A DNA stretch of 64,000 nucleotides, from positions 2,232,001 through 2,296,000 of the forward strand of contig NZ_JAJNEL010000001.1 of assembly GCF_029428675.1 (NCBI RefSeq), written 5' to 3'. How positions within the stretch are numbered: the stretch's first letter is position 1; the number at the start of each line of letters is the position of its first letter. Both the position numbers and the translations under genes were made by a program. The notes beneath the pieces are model-generated. The model was not told the origin of the DNA, did not search any database, and was given only the letters and a program-made list of their open reading frames with translations. This DNA comes from Streptomyces sp. JH14. GTDB taxonomy: Bacteria; Actinomycetota; Actinomycetes; Streptomycetales; Streptomycetaceae. Positions 1 to 8,554 of the stretch are shown here, piece by piece.

Positions 1-16
1 CCCGCCCCTCTCCGTT

Positions 17-62
17 CCCGTCCGGGGCCGCGGAATTCGTCCTCACCGGCGCCCCGGACGGG
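17..62 (-). terminator. Terminator-like hairpin after allantoicase
   Basis: A perfect 12-bp inverted repeat (17-28 with 51-62) encloses a 22-nt loop and lies directly against the stop codon of the allantoicase gene, on the downstream side of that minus-strand gene. There is no clear U tract, as is common for Streptomyces terminators. Confidence 0.6.
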
Positions 63-1208
63 TTACGCGCCCGCGGCCTCGTAGCGGGCGGCCAGGTCCG
101 CCGCGCCCGTCTCCGTCAGCGTGCCGTGCAGCCGCATGCGGGCCACCCCGCCGTCCGGGAACGCGTCCAGCCGGACGTGGGTGACCACGGCCCGGTCGCG
201 GAGGGGGAAGCGATGGAGCGTGTCGGGCTGGAGCCTGGTGCGGGGGATGATGTCGAACCACTCGCCCGCCTCGCCGTTGCGGCCGCGGAGGGCGACCCAG
301 CCGGCCGCGTTGCCCTTGAGACAGGCCGTGTCGATCTCGACCGCGCGGATCGCGCCCTGGGCGACCAGGCGGAAGCGCACCCAGTCGTTCGTGTCGCGGA
401 CGCGGCGACGGCGGTTCTCCCAGCCGTCGTCCATCCTGCGGGAGGTGCCGGGCAGGATGATCTGCGTCGGTGAGGAGTAGAAGCGGTCCGAGGCGTCCTC
501 GTACGCACCGCCGTTGAGGACCGCGATCAGGTCGACCGTGCCGAGCGCGGCGAGCCATGCGGGGTCGGGGAGCACCTCGCCGTGGACGCGCAGGCGCGCG
601 ATGCCACCGTCGGGGTGCTGGCAGAGGCGCAGGTGGGTGCAGCGGCGGCCGCCGGTGATCTCGAAGCCGTTGGCGGCGTGACCGCGCACGGGGGTCGGCG
701 GGACGATCTCCTCCCACTTCACGTCGTCGGCGAGCAGCTGCTCCGGGCTCGGGAAGCCCTCCACCGAGGCCGCCTGGATGCTCACGCGCTGCGGGTGGTT
801 GCCCCGGAAGTGGGCCGTGTCGACGACGATGTGGCGGATGACGCCGGGGGCGCCGAGGCGGATCAGGGCCCAGTCGTGGTCGTCGCGGGCCGGGAAGGGG
901 TGGCCGGCGTCGGCGCCGCGGCGCCGGCGGGTCTCCCAGCCGTCCATGATCTTGCCCTTGTGCCCGAAGCGCTCGGGGTCGAACACGGCTCGTTCGCGGA
1001 CGAGGAGGTTCTCGCGCTCGGCGAAGAATTCGTCGTTGGCCGCGATCACCCCGGCGCCGAGACGGCGGTCCGCGAGGTCGACGAGGCCGGCGAAGGGGAA
1101 GTCGGTGGTGCGGTAGTCGGCGTACGGGTCGCCCCCGCCGTACGGAGCCGCGTCATGGGCGTGGGGGTCGGTCTCCTGGAATACGGTCTCGCTCGCGTCG
1201 AAGGTCAT
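63..1208 (-). CDS. alc: Allantoicase (allantoate amidinohydrolase)
   Basis: The 381-residue product matches the allantoicase family over its full length. This cytosolic enzyme splits allantoate to ureidoglycolate and urea in purine catabolism. Two copies of the family's jelly-roll domain are visible: each has a GWE(T/N)RRRR segment (about residues 90 and 262) followed by a D(T)AxxKGN / VDTAHFRGN segment, as expected for the internally duplicated fold. The ATG at 1206-1208 begins MTFDASETVF; a GAGG-type ribosome site lies just upstream. The gene follows a LysR-type gene on the same strand after 64 bp. That gap holds a short palindrome (CGAAA-GT-TTTCG, 1246-1257) that could be an operator. No other uric-acid pathway genes are in the window, so it may be an isolated nitrogen-scavenging gene. 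The family assignment is secure; the regulation is inference. Confidence 0.93.
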   Translation of the reverse strand: MTFDASETVFQETDPHAHDAAPYGGGDPYADYRTTDFPFAGLVDLADRRLGAGVIAANDEFFAERENLLVRERAVFDPERFGHKGKIMDGWETRRRRGADAGHPFPARDDHDWALIRLGAPGVIRHIVVDTAHFRGNHPQRVSIQAASVEGFPSPEQLLADDVKWEEIVPPTPVRGHAANGFEITGGRRCTHLRLCQHPDGGIARLRVHGEVLPDPAWLAALGTVDLIAVLNGGAYEDASDRFYSSPTQIILPGTSRRMDDGWENRRRRVRDTNDWVRFRLVAQGAIRAVEIDTACLKGNAAGWVALRGRNGEAGEWFDIIPRTRLQPDTLHRFPLRDRAVVTHVRLDAFPDGGVARMRLHGTLTETGAADLAARYEAAGA

Positions 1209-1245
1209 GTCCCTACCCTCACGGCGACCGATCCGTCAGGTCCAT

Positions 1246-1257
1246 CGAAAGTTTTCG
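1246..1257. promoter_or_regulatory. Short palindrome upstream of allantoicase
   Basis: CGAAAGTTTTCG has perfect 5-bp arms around two central bases and lies in the 64-bp gap between the LysR gene stop and the allantoicase start. It is a plausible operator for a purine-catabolism repressor or for the neighbouring LysR protein. Twelve bases can occur by chance, so this is weak. Confidence 0.25.
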
Positions 1258-1272
1258 TACGGTTCGTTCAGC

Positions 1273-2193
1273 TCAGCTGAACAGTGGAGAGCGGGAGGCG
1301 GCCACCTCCGTGAACGCCTCCAGGACCCGGGCCACGGCGGGCCCCGCCTCCGCCCCCTGCCGTACCGCAGCCACCACATGGCGGCGCGGCCGGTCGGCCT
1401 CCAGGACCCGCATCACCACGCCTTCGGAACGCTCGCCCGACGCCATCCTCGGGATCAGCGCGATGCCCATACCGGCCTGGACCATGGCCAGGATCGCCGC
1501 CCAGCCCGCCGCGCTGTGAGCCTGTTCGGGCACGAAGCCGGCCGCCTCGCAGGCGGCCGTCGTGATCTCCGACCAGGGCCCGGAGCCGCCGAAGATCCAG
1601 GGCTCACCGGAGAGGTCCGCCAGGCACAGCCCGGGGGTCCCGGCCAGCCGGTGCCCGGCGGGCAGCGCCACGTCGAGGGGGTCGGCGAGCAGCGGGCGCA
1701 GTGTGAACCGGGGGTCGCGGGGGGTCGGCGCGTGCGCGGCGAGCGAGAGAGCGAGGTCGACGTCGCCGGCCGACAGGAGTTCGTACGCCTCCGCGGCCTC
1801 CGCCTCCCGCACCCGTACGAACGGCCCCGGCCGGTCACCGGCGCGCAGCAGCCGGACCGCCGGTACGACGAGCGCGGGTACGGCCGTCGAGAACGCCCCG
1901 ACCCGCACCTCCCCCGCATCACCGCGCAGATAGCCGGTCAACTCGGCGTCGGCGCGCTCCAGTTGCGCGAAGACCGCCTCGGCGTGGCGGAGTACGAGAT
2001 GCGCGGCGTCGGTGAGCCTGACCCGCCTTCCCTGCGCTTCCAGCAGGGGTACGCCCAGCTGCTTGGCCAGGTTGGAGAGCTGCTGGGACACTGCGGAGGG
2101 AGTCATCAGCAGCGCCTCGGCCGTCGCCGTGACGGTCCCGTGCTCGCTCAGCACCCGCAGGATCCGCAGCTTCCTGATGTCCCACTCGGTCAT
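1273..2193 (-). CDS. LysR-family transcriptional regulator
   Basis: The 306-residue protein has the standard LysR layout. A winged helix-turn-helix spans about residues 1-65 (RKLRILRVLSEHGTVTATAEALLMTPSAVSQQLSNL), followed by a periplasmic-binding-protein-like effector domain (about 90-300). LysR proteins bind near divergent or downstream promoters and respond to small ligands through the C-terminal domain. It is co-directional with, and 64 bp upstream of, allantoicase, so it may regulate that gene. No divergent partner is present, because the gene upstream is also on the minus strand and a strong hairpin separates them. The effector cannot be read from the sequence. The ATG at 2191-2193 starts the conserved HTH at the usual distance. 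Confidence 0.88.
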   Translation of the reverse strand: MTEWDIRKLRILRVLSEHGTVTATAEALLMTPSAVSQQLSNLAKQLGVPLLEAQGRRVRLTDAAHLVLRHAEAVFAQLERADAELTGYLRGDAGEVRVGAFSTAVPALVVPAVRLLRAGDRPGPFVRVREAEAAEAYELLSAGDVDLALSLAAHAPTPRDPRFTLRPLLADPLDVALPAGHRLAGTPGLCLADLSGEPWIFGGSGPWSEITTAACEAAGFVPEQAHSAAGWAAILAMVQAGMGIALIPRMASGERSEGVVMRVLEADRPRRHVVAAVRQGAEAGPAVARVLEAFTEVAASRSPLFS

Positions 2194-2247
2194 GTCCGCA
2201 CATTAGCCGCCGATGTGGAGCCGACCCGCCGGCCCCGGAACGCGAAG

Positions 2248-2287
2248 CAGGGCGCCCCGACGTGCTCACGCACGTCGGGGCGCCCTG
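2248..2287 (-). terminator. Strong terminator hairpin
   Basis: An 18-bp perfect stem (2248-2265 with 2270-2287) closes a 4-nt loop. It sits between the stop of the small membrane-protein gene and the start of the LysR gene, so it most likely ends transcription of the malQ side on the minus strand. Confidence 0.75.
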
Positions 2288-2336
2288 ATGAAGCGCTGGT
2301 GGAGCCACGCGGACCCGAGTCCGCGCAGCCGGAGGG

Positions 2337-2567
2337 TCAGGCCTGCTTCTTGGACTTGTCCAGGAGCATGACCAGGCCCGCGATGATCACGAACAGGGCG
2401 ATGGGCGCGACCACGTAGAGCCCGATCGTGTCGATCACGCTCAGGCCGGTACCCGGGTCGTCACCGTCGTCACGGATCAGCGCAAGCGCGGGGGACGACA
2501 TGAGCAGCATCATCAGCGTCGTACCGGCCGCCACGGCGCCGGCGCGCATTGCGTTCTTCTTGTCCAC
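2337..2567 (-). CDS. Small membrane protein of unknown function
   Basis: This 76-residue ORF begins at a GTG (2565-2567; VDKKNAMRAG). It has an N-terminal hydrophobic segment ending SSPALA (about residues 8-30, signal peptide or membrane anchor), a short acidic stretch (RDDGDDPG), a second membrane segment (about 46-68) and a basic tail DKSKKQA. A downstream ATG (2547-2549) is an alternative start. No ribosome site is visible, but a TACGTT box ends 6 nt before the GTG, so the message may be leaderless. It lies 20 bp after malQ on the same strand and is followed by a strong terminator. I recognise no family; the topology suggests a cell-envelope protein. Confidence 0.6.
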   Translation of the reverse strand: MDKKNAMRAGAVAAGTTLMMLLMSSPALALIRDDGDDPGTGLSVIDTIGLYVVAPIALFVIIAGLVMLLDKSKKQA

Positions 2568-2587
2568 GGTGCAAACGTAGCGAACGC

Positions 2588-4864
2588 CTAGGAGCTGCGC
2601 GCGCCCGGGGGTGCCGTACGGGGACGCGGGCGTCTCTTTCCGGGGTCGAGGACCTCCATCAGGCCGTGCAGGCGGGCGGAGGCGGCGAGTTCCTCCAGGG
2701 TGACCGGCCGGCCCTCCGCGTCCGCGATGGGCAGCCGCCAGTTGGGGTACTGGTCCCAGGTGCCCGGCAGATTCTGCGGCCGGCGGTCGCCGACGGCGTC
2801 CGGGAGCCAGACGCCGACCATGCGGGCCGGGGTGCGCAGCAGGAAGCGGTGGACGGCCCGGACAGCCCCCTCCTCGTCGCCTTCGCCCTCCGGCAGCAGG
2901 CCGAGCCGGGCGAGCAGTGAGAGCCACCCGGCGGTGTCGGTGGCGTCCTCCGCCTGCTCCTGTTCCAGGGTGCGGGTGAGCAGGCCCAGGCGGTGGCGGA
3001 GTGTCACATGGTCGCCGGTCAGCCGGGCGGCGGTGGACGGCAGATCGTGGGTGGTGGCCGTGGCGAGGCAGCCCTCCCGCCAGTGCTCCGGGGGCAGCGG
3101 GCGGCCGGTGCCCGCCCAGTCGCGCTCGAACCAGAGCACGGAGGTGCCGAGCACGCCGCGCCGGGCGAGCGCCTCCCGGACGCCCGGTTCGACCGTGCCG
3201 AGGTCCTCCCCTATGACGACCGCGCCGGCCCGGTGCGCCTCGAGGACGAGGACGGCGAGCATCGCCTCGGCGTCATGGCTGACGTACGTGCCCTCCGTGG
3301 GCGGACTTCCCTCGGGTACCCACCAGAGCCGGAACAGGCCCATGACGTGGTCGATGCGCAGCGCACCCGCGTGGGCGAGGAGGCCGCGCAGCAGCCCGCG
3401 GTACGGGGCGTAGCCGGACGCGGCGAGGACGTCGGGGCGCCACGGGGGCAGCCCCCAGTCCTGACCGCGTGCGTTGAAGGCGTCCGGGGGTGCGCCGACC
3501 GACATGCCGCGCGCGAAGGCGTCCTGCTGGGCCCAGGCGTCGGCGCCGCCGGGGTGCACGCCGACGGCGAGGTCGTGGACGATGCCGACGGCCATTCCTG
3601 CGTCCCGTGCGGCGCTCTGGGCCGCGGCGAGCTGCTGGTCGGTCAGCCAGGCGAGCCGGGAGTGGAAGTCGACCCTGTCCAGCAGTTCGGCGCGGGCGCG
3701 GGCGGTCTGCGGGGAGCGGGGGTCGCGCAGCGCGGACGGCCAGGCGTGCCAGTCGGAACCGTGCAGCTCGGCGAGGGCGCACCACAGGGCGTGGTCCTCC
3801 AGCGCCTGCCCCTGGGCAGCGAGGAAGTCGCAGTACGCGGCGCGGCGGCCGGGGGTCAGCGTGACCTCCCCCACGAGTTCGAGAGCCTGGCGCTTGAGCT
3901 CCCAGACGGCGTCCCGGTCGATCAGGGCGCCCTTGTTGAGGACGGTGTCGCTCAGCGCCTCGGCACTCTGCCGCAGGTCGTCGAGGGCGGCCCGGTCCGG
4001 TACGTGTCCGTACTCCGGGATGGATTCGATGTGCAGATGGACGGGGTCGGGGAAGCGCCGCGAGGAGGGGCGGTACGGGGAGGGGTCGGTGGGTGCGCCC
4101 AGTACGGCCGCGTGCAACGGGTTGACCTGGACGAACCCCGCACCGAGGGTCCGTCCCGACCAGGCGGCGAGGTCGGCGAGGTCGCCGAGATCGCCCATGC
4201 CCCAGGAGCGGCCGGAGAGCAGGGAGTAGAGCTGGACGAGGAAGCCGTGGGTGCGCTGCGGCGGCTGGGGCACCCGGGGCGGGGCGACGATCAGGGTGGT
4301 GGTCGCGGATCGGCCGCCCTGGGTGCGCACGGTCAACCGGTGCACCCCGAGCGGGGGTTCGGACCACCAGGAGGGGGCCGGGGCGGGCACGGAGGAGACG
4401 GGACCGGTGGTTCCGGTTCCGCCGGAACCGGTGCCGGTGGTGCCGGTCCCGAAAACCGTGCGGGAGGCGGCCGGGGCGGCCCCGGAGTCGGTCCCCGGGC
4501 CCGTACCGACCGTCGCCGGGACGGCTGGATCCGACGGTCCGCCCGGCACCCGCATCCGTGGCGGCGGCGAACCGTCCGGCCCCTCGGGCTCGATCTCCAG
4601 CGTCGTGCCGGGCCGCAGTGCGATCAGGGCAGCCGGCAGCGGCTCCCCGCTCCACACCACCAGCGTGGGCGGGAGCAGCCGGGCGGCGGCCGCCGACTCG
4701 GCGGCGGCGAGCGATTCCTCCACCGCTGCAGGGGTGGAGGCGTCCACGCCGAGCGCGGCGAGCACAGCGACGACCGTGTCGTCGGGGACGGACACCGTGA
4801 CATCCGCGGACGGTGCATAGGAGGTGGCGACACCGTGCAGTGCGGCGAGCCGGGACAGGCCCAT
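2588..4864 (-). CDS. malQ: 4-alpha-glucanotransferase (GH77)
   Basis: This 758-residue amylomaltase transfers alpha-1,4-glucan segments between malto-oligosaccharides in the cytosol (maltose and glycogen metabolism). GH77 motifs are present: ALRIDHVMGLFRLWWVPEG with the nucleophile Asp, VIGEDLGTVEPGVREAL with the general acid Glu, and ATTHDLPSTA with the third acidic residue. The actinobacterial N-terminal extension (about residues 1-190) includes a Gly/Thr-rich low-complexity stretch around residues 135-165 that probably is a flexible linker. The ATG at 4862-4864 has AGGAG five bases upstream and starts immediately after the stop codon of a 76-codon ORF (TGA-ATG), so the two may be translationally coupled. 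Confidence 0.95.
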   Translation of the reverse strand: MGLSRLAALHGVATSYAPSADVTVSVPDDTVVAVLAALGVDASTPAAVEESLAAAESAAAARLLPPTLVVWSGEPLPAALIALRPGTTLEIEPEGPDGSPPPRMRVPGGPSDPAVPATVGTGPGTDSGAAPAASRTVFGTGTTGTGSGGTGTTGPVSSVPAPAPSWWSEPPLGVHRLTVRTQGGRSATTTLIVAPPRVPQPPQRTHGFLVQLYSLLSGRSWGMGDLGDLADLAAWSGRTLGAGFVQVNPLHAAVLGAPTDPSPYRPSSRRFPDPVHLHIESIPEYGHVPDRAALDDLRQSAEALSDTVLNKGALIDRDAVWELKRQALELVGEVTLTPGRRAAYCDFLAAQGQALEDHALWCALAELHGSDWHAWPSALRDPRSPQTARARAELLDRVDFHSRLAWLTDQQLAAAQSAARDAGMAVGIVHDLAVGVHPGGADAWAQQDAFARGMSVGAPPDAFNARGQDWGLPPWRPDVLAASGYAPYRGLLRGLLAHAGALRIDHVMGLFRLWWVPEGSPPTEGTYVSHDAEAMLAVLVLEAHRAGAVVIGEDLGTVEPGVREALARRGVLGTSVLWFERDWAGTGRPLPPEHWREGCLATATTHDLPSTAARLTGDHVTLRHRLGLLTRTLEQEQAEDATDTAGWLSLLARLGLLPEGEGDEEGAVRAVHRFLLRTPARMVGVWLPDAVGDRRPQNLPGTWDQYPNWRLPIADAEGRPVTLEELAASARLHGLMEVLDPGKRRPRPRTAPPGARSS

Positions 4865-5095
4865 TCAGACTCCTGGGGACTCCGTGCCCCCCGCGGTGCC
4901 GGGGGCGGTCGGCTCGCTGGTCAGTGGGGCGATGACGGCGAGCGGCGGCTCGCTGGTCAGGGGTGTGGCGTCGGCGAGCGGCGGCTCGCTCGTCAGGGGT
5001 ATGGCGTCGGCGAAGGCGGGCTCACCGGCCGACGGCCCGGGGCCCGGCACCTGCGGGGACAGGGCGGAGAGCAGAAGCTGCGCAGCAGCGGGCAT
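4865..5095 (-). CDS. Possible 76-residue leader ORF of malQ with tandem repeats
   Basis: The ATG at 5093-5095 has a perfect AGGAGG five bases upstream, and the TGA touches the malQ start codon. The product is rich in Ala, Pro and Leu and contains three 12-residue repeats of the form SEPPLADATPLT, encoded by three 36-bp DNA repeats. Third codon positions are mostly G or C, as in real genes here. It has no cysteine pattern, membrane segment or known domain. It could be a small structural or leader peptide that couples translation into malQ, or a fortuitous ORF in the malQ 5' leader. The start signal and exact abutment favour translation; function is unknown. Confidence 0.4.
   Translation of the reverse strand: MPAAAQLLLSALSPQVPGPGPSAGEPAFADAIPLTSEPPLADATPLTSEPPLAVIAPLTSEPTAPGTAGGTESPGV
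4911..5018. repeat. Three 36-bp tandem repeats in the malQ leader
   Basis: Units at 4911-4946, 4947-4982 and 4983-5018 each begin GGCTCGCT(G/C)GTCAG. They differ by a few substitutions and keep the reading frame of the minus-strand leader ORF, since 36 is divisible by three. Confidence 0.8.
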
Positions 5096-5405
5096 GGCGG
5101 CCTCCTGGCCGTGGAGAAACTGGACACAGCAGGCCTACCCACTGGGAGCGCCCGCAGACGTCGGCGTTACGACAACGAGTTCAACGTGCTTCGAGTCACA
5201 TTCCGTTCCCCGCGGGCCAGTTACCCGCAAGTTGTCCGCCGTTTTCGGCCATTCGGCGTCATCTCTGCTGCGACACACCGGCTGCTCCCGGAACCCCGCC
5301 CCACCCGCCGCATCGGGCGAATACAGCGCATCAGCCACACGGATTGACACCCTCGCGCCCGGGTGGTGGGGTCGGAGCCCATCGGTGGGAGCGAAGGAGT
5401 ACGGC
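5096..5405. other. Divergent intergenic region malQ leader / GH84 gene
   Basis: These 310 bp separate the minus-strand malQ leader ORF from the plus-strand GH84 gene. The region is visibly lower in GC around 5165-5215 than the flanking genes and must hold both divergent promoters. I cannot assign a convincing -35/-10 pair. The only firm signals are the AGGAGG of the leader ORF at its left edge and AAGGAG (5394-5399) for the GH84 gene at its right edge. Confidence 0.5.
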
Positions 5406-8402
5406 ATGCAGTTCAGGCGCGGAAAGCACGCGACGGCCGTCGCCGTCGCCGTGCTGGGCGGACTGCTCACCACCGGCACTCCGGCCGCCTTCGCCGTGCC
5501 GTCGGCGTCCGGCTCCCCCGCCGTCACCACACCCGACACCCCCGACCGTACGGATGACGGCGCGCTGCCCACCGTGTGGCCGCGGCCGCAGGCCATCGAC
5601 GCGTCCGGGACGGCCGTACCGCTGTCCACCGAGGTGACCCTCGCCGCCGGCGCGGACGCCGATCCGTACGCCGTCGAGGCCGCCAGGCAGGTGCTGCGCG
5701 ACGCGGGCGTGCGGACCGTGCACGAGGCGCTGCCCGGCCGCGGGCCGGTGATCCGCCTCGGCGGCGACGGCGCGCAGGACGCCCTGCGTACGCTGCGCGC
5801 TGCCGAGCGCGCCGATCTGCCGTCCGGGGGCTACCGGATCGCCGTCGGCACGGTCGGGGGCCGCTCCACCGTCGCCCTGGACGGTGTCGGCGACGACGGC
5901 CTCTACCACGCCGTGCAGACACTGCGTCAGCTGATCCGGAACGGCACCGTCGCCGGGGTCAGCGTGCGGGACTGGCCGGGCACCGCCGTCCGCGGAATGA
6001 CCGAGGGGTTCTACGGGCAGCCGTGGACCCGCGAGGAGCGGCTCGCCCAGATCGACTTCATGGGCCGCACGAAGCAGAACAGGTATCTCTACGCGGCGGG
6101 GGACGACCCGTACCGGCAGGCCCGTTGGCGCGATCCGTACCCTGCCGACCGGCGCGCCGACTTCCGGGCGCTGGCCGAACGGGCCCGCGCCCGGCATGTG
6201 ACGCTCGGCTGGGCGGTCTCGCCCGGCCAGGCCATGTGCATGTCCTCCGTCAGCGATCTGAAGGCGCTGACACGGAAGATCGACGCCATGTGGGCGCTGG
6301 GCGTGCGGGTCTTCCAGCTCCAGTTCCAGGACGTCAGTTACAGCGAATGGCACTGCGACGACGACGCCGGCGCCTTCGGCCGCGGCCCGGAGGCGGCGGC
6401 CGGGGCGCAGGCACGGGTCGCGAGCGAGGTGGCCCGGCATCTCGCGGAGCGGTATCCCGGCTCGGAGCCGCTGTCCGTGCTGCCGACGGAGTTCTACCAG
6501 GACGGGGCCACCGACTACCGGACCGCGCTCGCCAGGGAACTGGACGACCGGGTCCAGATCGCCTGGACCGGGGTCGGGGTCGTACCGAAGACCATCACGG
6601 GGCGGGAACTGGCCGGTGCGCGCGCCGCATTCCGCCATCCGCTGGTCACGATGGACAACTATCCGGTGAACGACTACGCCCAGGACCGCATCTTCCTCGG
6701 CCCGTACACCGGCCGGGACCCGGCGGTCGCGATCGGCTCGGCGGCCCTGCTCGCCAATGCGATGGAGCAGCCGTCCGCGTCCCGGATCCCGCTCTTCACC
6801 GCCGCCGACTTCGCCTGGAACCCGAAGGATTATCGGCCGCAGGAGTCCTGGCGGGCGGCGATCGACGATCTGGCGGGCGACGACGCGGGCACCCGGGAAG
6901 CGCTGCGTGCGCTGGCCGGGAACAGTGCGGCCTCCGTGCTGGGCGGCGACGAGTCGGCGTATCTGCAGCCGCTGTTCGCCGCGTTCTGGAAGTCCCGTAC
7001 GACACCGGACGCCACGGCACAGGACGCCGCGGCGCGCGAACTGCGGGCCGCGTTCACCGTCATGCGGCAGGCCCCGCAACGGCTCAAAGGCCCGGCTGGC
7101 GGGCGACTGGACGACGAAGTGCGGCCGTGGACCGAACAGTTGGCCCGGTACGGCCGGGCGGGCGAGCTCGCCGTCGATCTGCTGCAGGCCCAGGCGCGCG
7201 GCGACGGTGCGGCCGCGTGGAAGGCGTCGCTGGCCCTGGAGCCGCTGCGGAAGGCCGCCGGGGCGAGCGGTGCGACGGTCGGCAAGGGTGTCCTCGGCCC
7301 GTTCCTGGACCGGGTGCGCGAGGAGGCCGACGCCTGGACCGGCGCGGACCGGGACACCGGGACGGTGACCGAGGCTCCGGGCAGCTACACGGTCCGGCTG
7401 GACCGGGCCCGCCCGCTGGAGGCGGTGACCGCGATGACGGTGCCCGGCACCGAGGCGGACGCGACGCTGCAGGCGCATGTGCCGGGCGAGGGCTGGCGCA
7501 GCCTCGGCCCGGTCTCGGCGACCGGCTGGACCCAGACCTCGGCCAAGGGACTGCGAGCCGATGCGATCCGGGCGATCCGGCCCGCTGCCGCCCTGGCGGC
7601 GGCCCCGGGCGCGAGCACGGGCATGCTGCCGCCGATCGTCTCCGGAACCACCGCCGAACCCCTCCAAGTGCGTGCCCTCGTGCCGTGGTTCGGTGACGAA
7701 CCCGCCGCCCGGCTCGATCTCGTACGCGGTGAGACCGATGCCGAGATCGGCGGCGGCCCGCAGCAGGTCCAGGCACGGCTCGCCGCCCGCCGCCCCGCCG
7801 AGGTGCGGGGCGCACTCATCGCGAAGGCGCCCAAGGGCATCAAGGTGTCCGTCCCCAAGCAGACGACGGTGCCGCGCGGGACCCGTACCGACGTCCCCGT
7901 GGAGATCACCGTCCCGGCGGACACCCCGGCGGGCGAGTACGAGGTGCCGTTCCACTTCGCCGGCGAGGAGAGCACCCTCACCGTCCGGGCCTACCCGCGC
8001 ACCGCCGGCCCCGATCTGGCCCGTTCGGCCACCGCTTCCTCGTCCGGCGACGAGACCCCGGACTTCCCGGCCCCGGCCGCCTCGGACGGCGATCCCACCA
8101 CCCGCTGGTCCTCCCCGGCGGAGGACGGCGCCTGGTGGCAGACGGAGCTGGCGGAACCCGCCAGGATCGGGCAGGTGGTGCTGCGGTGGCAGGACGCGTA
8201 CGCCTCCCGCTACCGCATCCAGGTCTCCGCTGACGGCCGCAGTTGGCGTACGGCGGCCACCGTCCGGGACGGCAAGGGCGGCCTGGAGTCCGTGCGGATG
8301 GACGCGCCGGGCACCCGCTTCGTCAGGATCCAGGGTGACGGCCGGGCCACCGAGTTCGGCTATTCGCTCTGGTCGGTGGAGGCGTACGCCGTCGCCCCGT
8401 AG
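5406..8402 (+). CDS. Secreted GH84 beta-N-acetylglucosaminidase/hyaluronidase-like protein with C-terminal CBM32-type domain
   Basis: The 998-residue protein begins with a signal peptide (MQFRRGKHATAVAVAV..., likely cleaved near TPAAFA). A GH20b-like N-domain (about 50-190) is followed by a GH84 barrel beginning GMTEGFYGQPWTREERL at residue 197 and including the DDPY and NYPVNDY motifs. An NPCBM-associated-type beta domain (about 790-870) and an F5/8 type C (CBM32) sugar-binding domain (about 875-995, DPTTRWSSP...WWQTEL) complete it. Family members remove beta-linked GlcNAc from glycans outside the cell. The family's catalytic Asp-Asp pair reads Gln308-Asp309 here (QFQDVS), so the residue that normally positions the N-acetyl group is changed. 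AAGGAG lies 6 nt before the ATG. It may be an active variant or a binding protein. Confidence 0.9.
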   Translation: MQFRRGKHATAVAVAVLGGLLTTGTPAAFAVPSASGSPAVTTPDTPDRTDDGALPTVWPRPQAIDASGTAVPLSTEVTLAAGADADPYAVEAARQVLRDAGVRTVHEALPGRGPVIRLGGDGAQDALRTLRAAERADLPSGGYRIAVGTVGGRSTVALDGVGDDGLYHAVQTLRQLIRNGTVAGVSVRDWPGTAVRGMTEGFYGQPWTREERLAQIDFMGRTKQNRYLYAAGDDPYRQARWRDPYPADRRADFRALAERARARHVTLGWAVSPGQAMCMSSVSDLKALTRKIDAMWALGVRVFQLQFQDVSYSEWHCDDDAGAFGRGPEAAAGAQARVASEVARHLAERYPGSEPLSVLPTEFYQDGATDYRTALARELDDRVQIAWTGVGVVPKTITGRELAGARAAFRHPLVTMDNYPVNDYAQDRIFLGPYTGRDPAVAIGSAALLANAMEQPSASRIPLFTAADFAWNPKDYRPQESWRAAIDDLAGDDAGTREALRALAGNSAASVLGGDESAYLQPLFAAFWKSRTTPDATAQDAAARELRAAFTVMRQAPQRLKGPAGGRLDDEVRPWTEQLARYGRAGELAVDLLQAQARGDGAAAWKASLALEPLRKAAGASGATVGKGVLGPFLDRVREEADAWTGADRDTGTVTEAPGSYTVRLDRARPLEAVTAMTVPGTEADATLQAHVPGEGWRSLGPVSATGWTQTSAKGLRADAIRAIRPAAALAAAPGASTGMLPPIVSGTTAEPLQVRALVPWFGDEPAARLDLVRGETDAEIGGGPQQVQARLAARRPAEVRGALIAKAPKGIKVSVPKQTTVPRGTRTDVPVEITVPADTPAGEYEVPFHFAGEESTLTVRAYPRTAGPDLARSATASSSGDETPDFPAPAASDGDPTTRWSSPAEDGAWWQTELAEPARIGQVVLRWQDAYASRYRIQVSADGRSWRTAATVRDGKGGLESVRMDAPGTRFVRIQGDGRATEFGYSLWSVEAYAVAP

Positions 8403-8517
8403 CCGCACGCGGGCGCGCAGCCCTGCGGACCAGGGGCAGTTGACCACCCCACCGGCAATCGCCGCCTCACCGGTCGCCCTCTCGGCAGGTGATCTCCGGT
8501 CACCGTCCGTCCAACTA

Positions 8518-8547
8518 TTCACTCAGTACATGTACTGAGTATATAGT
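8518..8547 (+). promoter_or_regulatory. Leaderless promoter with PadR operator palindrome
   Basis: A perfect 20-bp palindrome, ACTCAGTACATGTACTGAGT (8521-8540), lies between a TTCACT -35-like box (8518-8523) and a TATAGT -10 box (8542-8547), 18 bp apart. The -10 ends 7 nt before the PadR start codon, so the transcript should be leaderless. A PadR dimer bound at the palindrome would block the promoter. PadR proteins commonly repress their own operon from such sites. Confidence 0.75.
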
Positions 8548-8554
8548 CGGCCGC

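Noticed and set aside
2993..5347. A very long open frame on the plus strand opposite malQ.
   Set aside because: It is antisense to a clearly conserved GH77 gene and its translation is Gly/Arg/Ala-rich with no domain. Long open antisense frames are expected at this GC content.
5331..8522. An open frame of about 1,060 codons on the minus strand opposite the GH84 gene.
   Set aside because: Shadow of a conserved secreted enzyme; composition is low-complexity Gly/Arg and no motif is visible.
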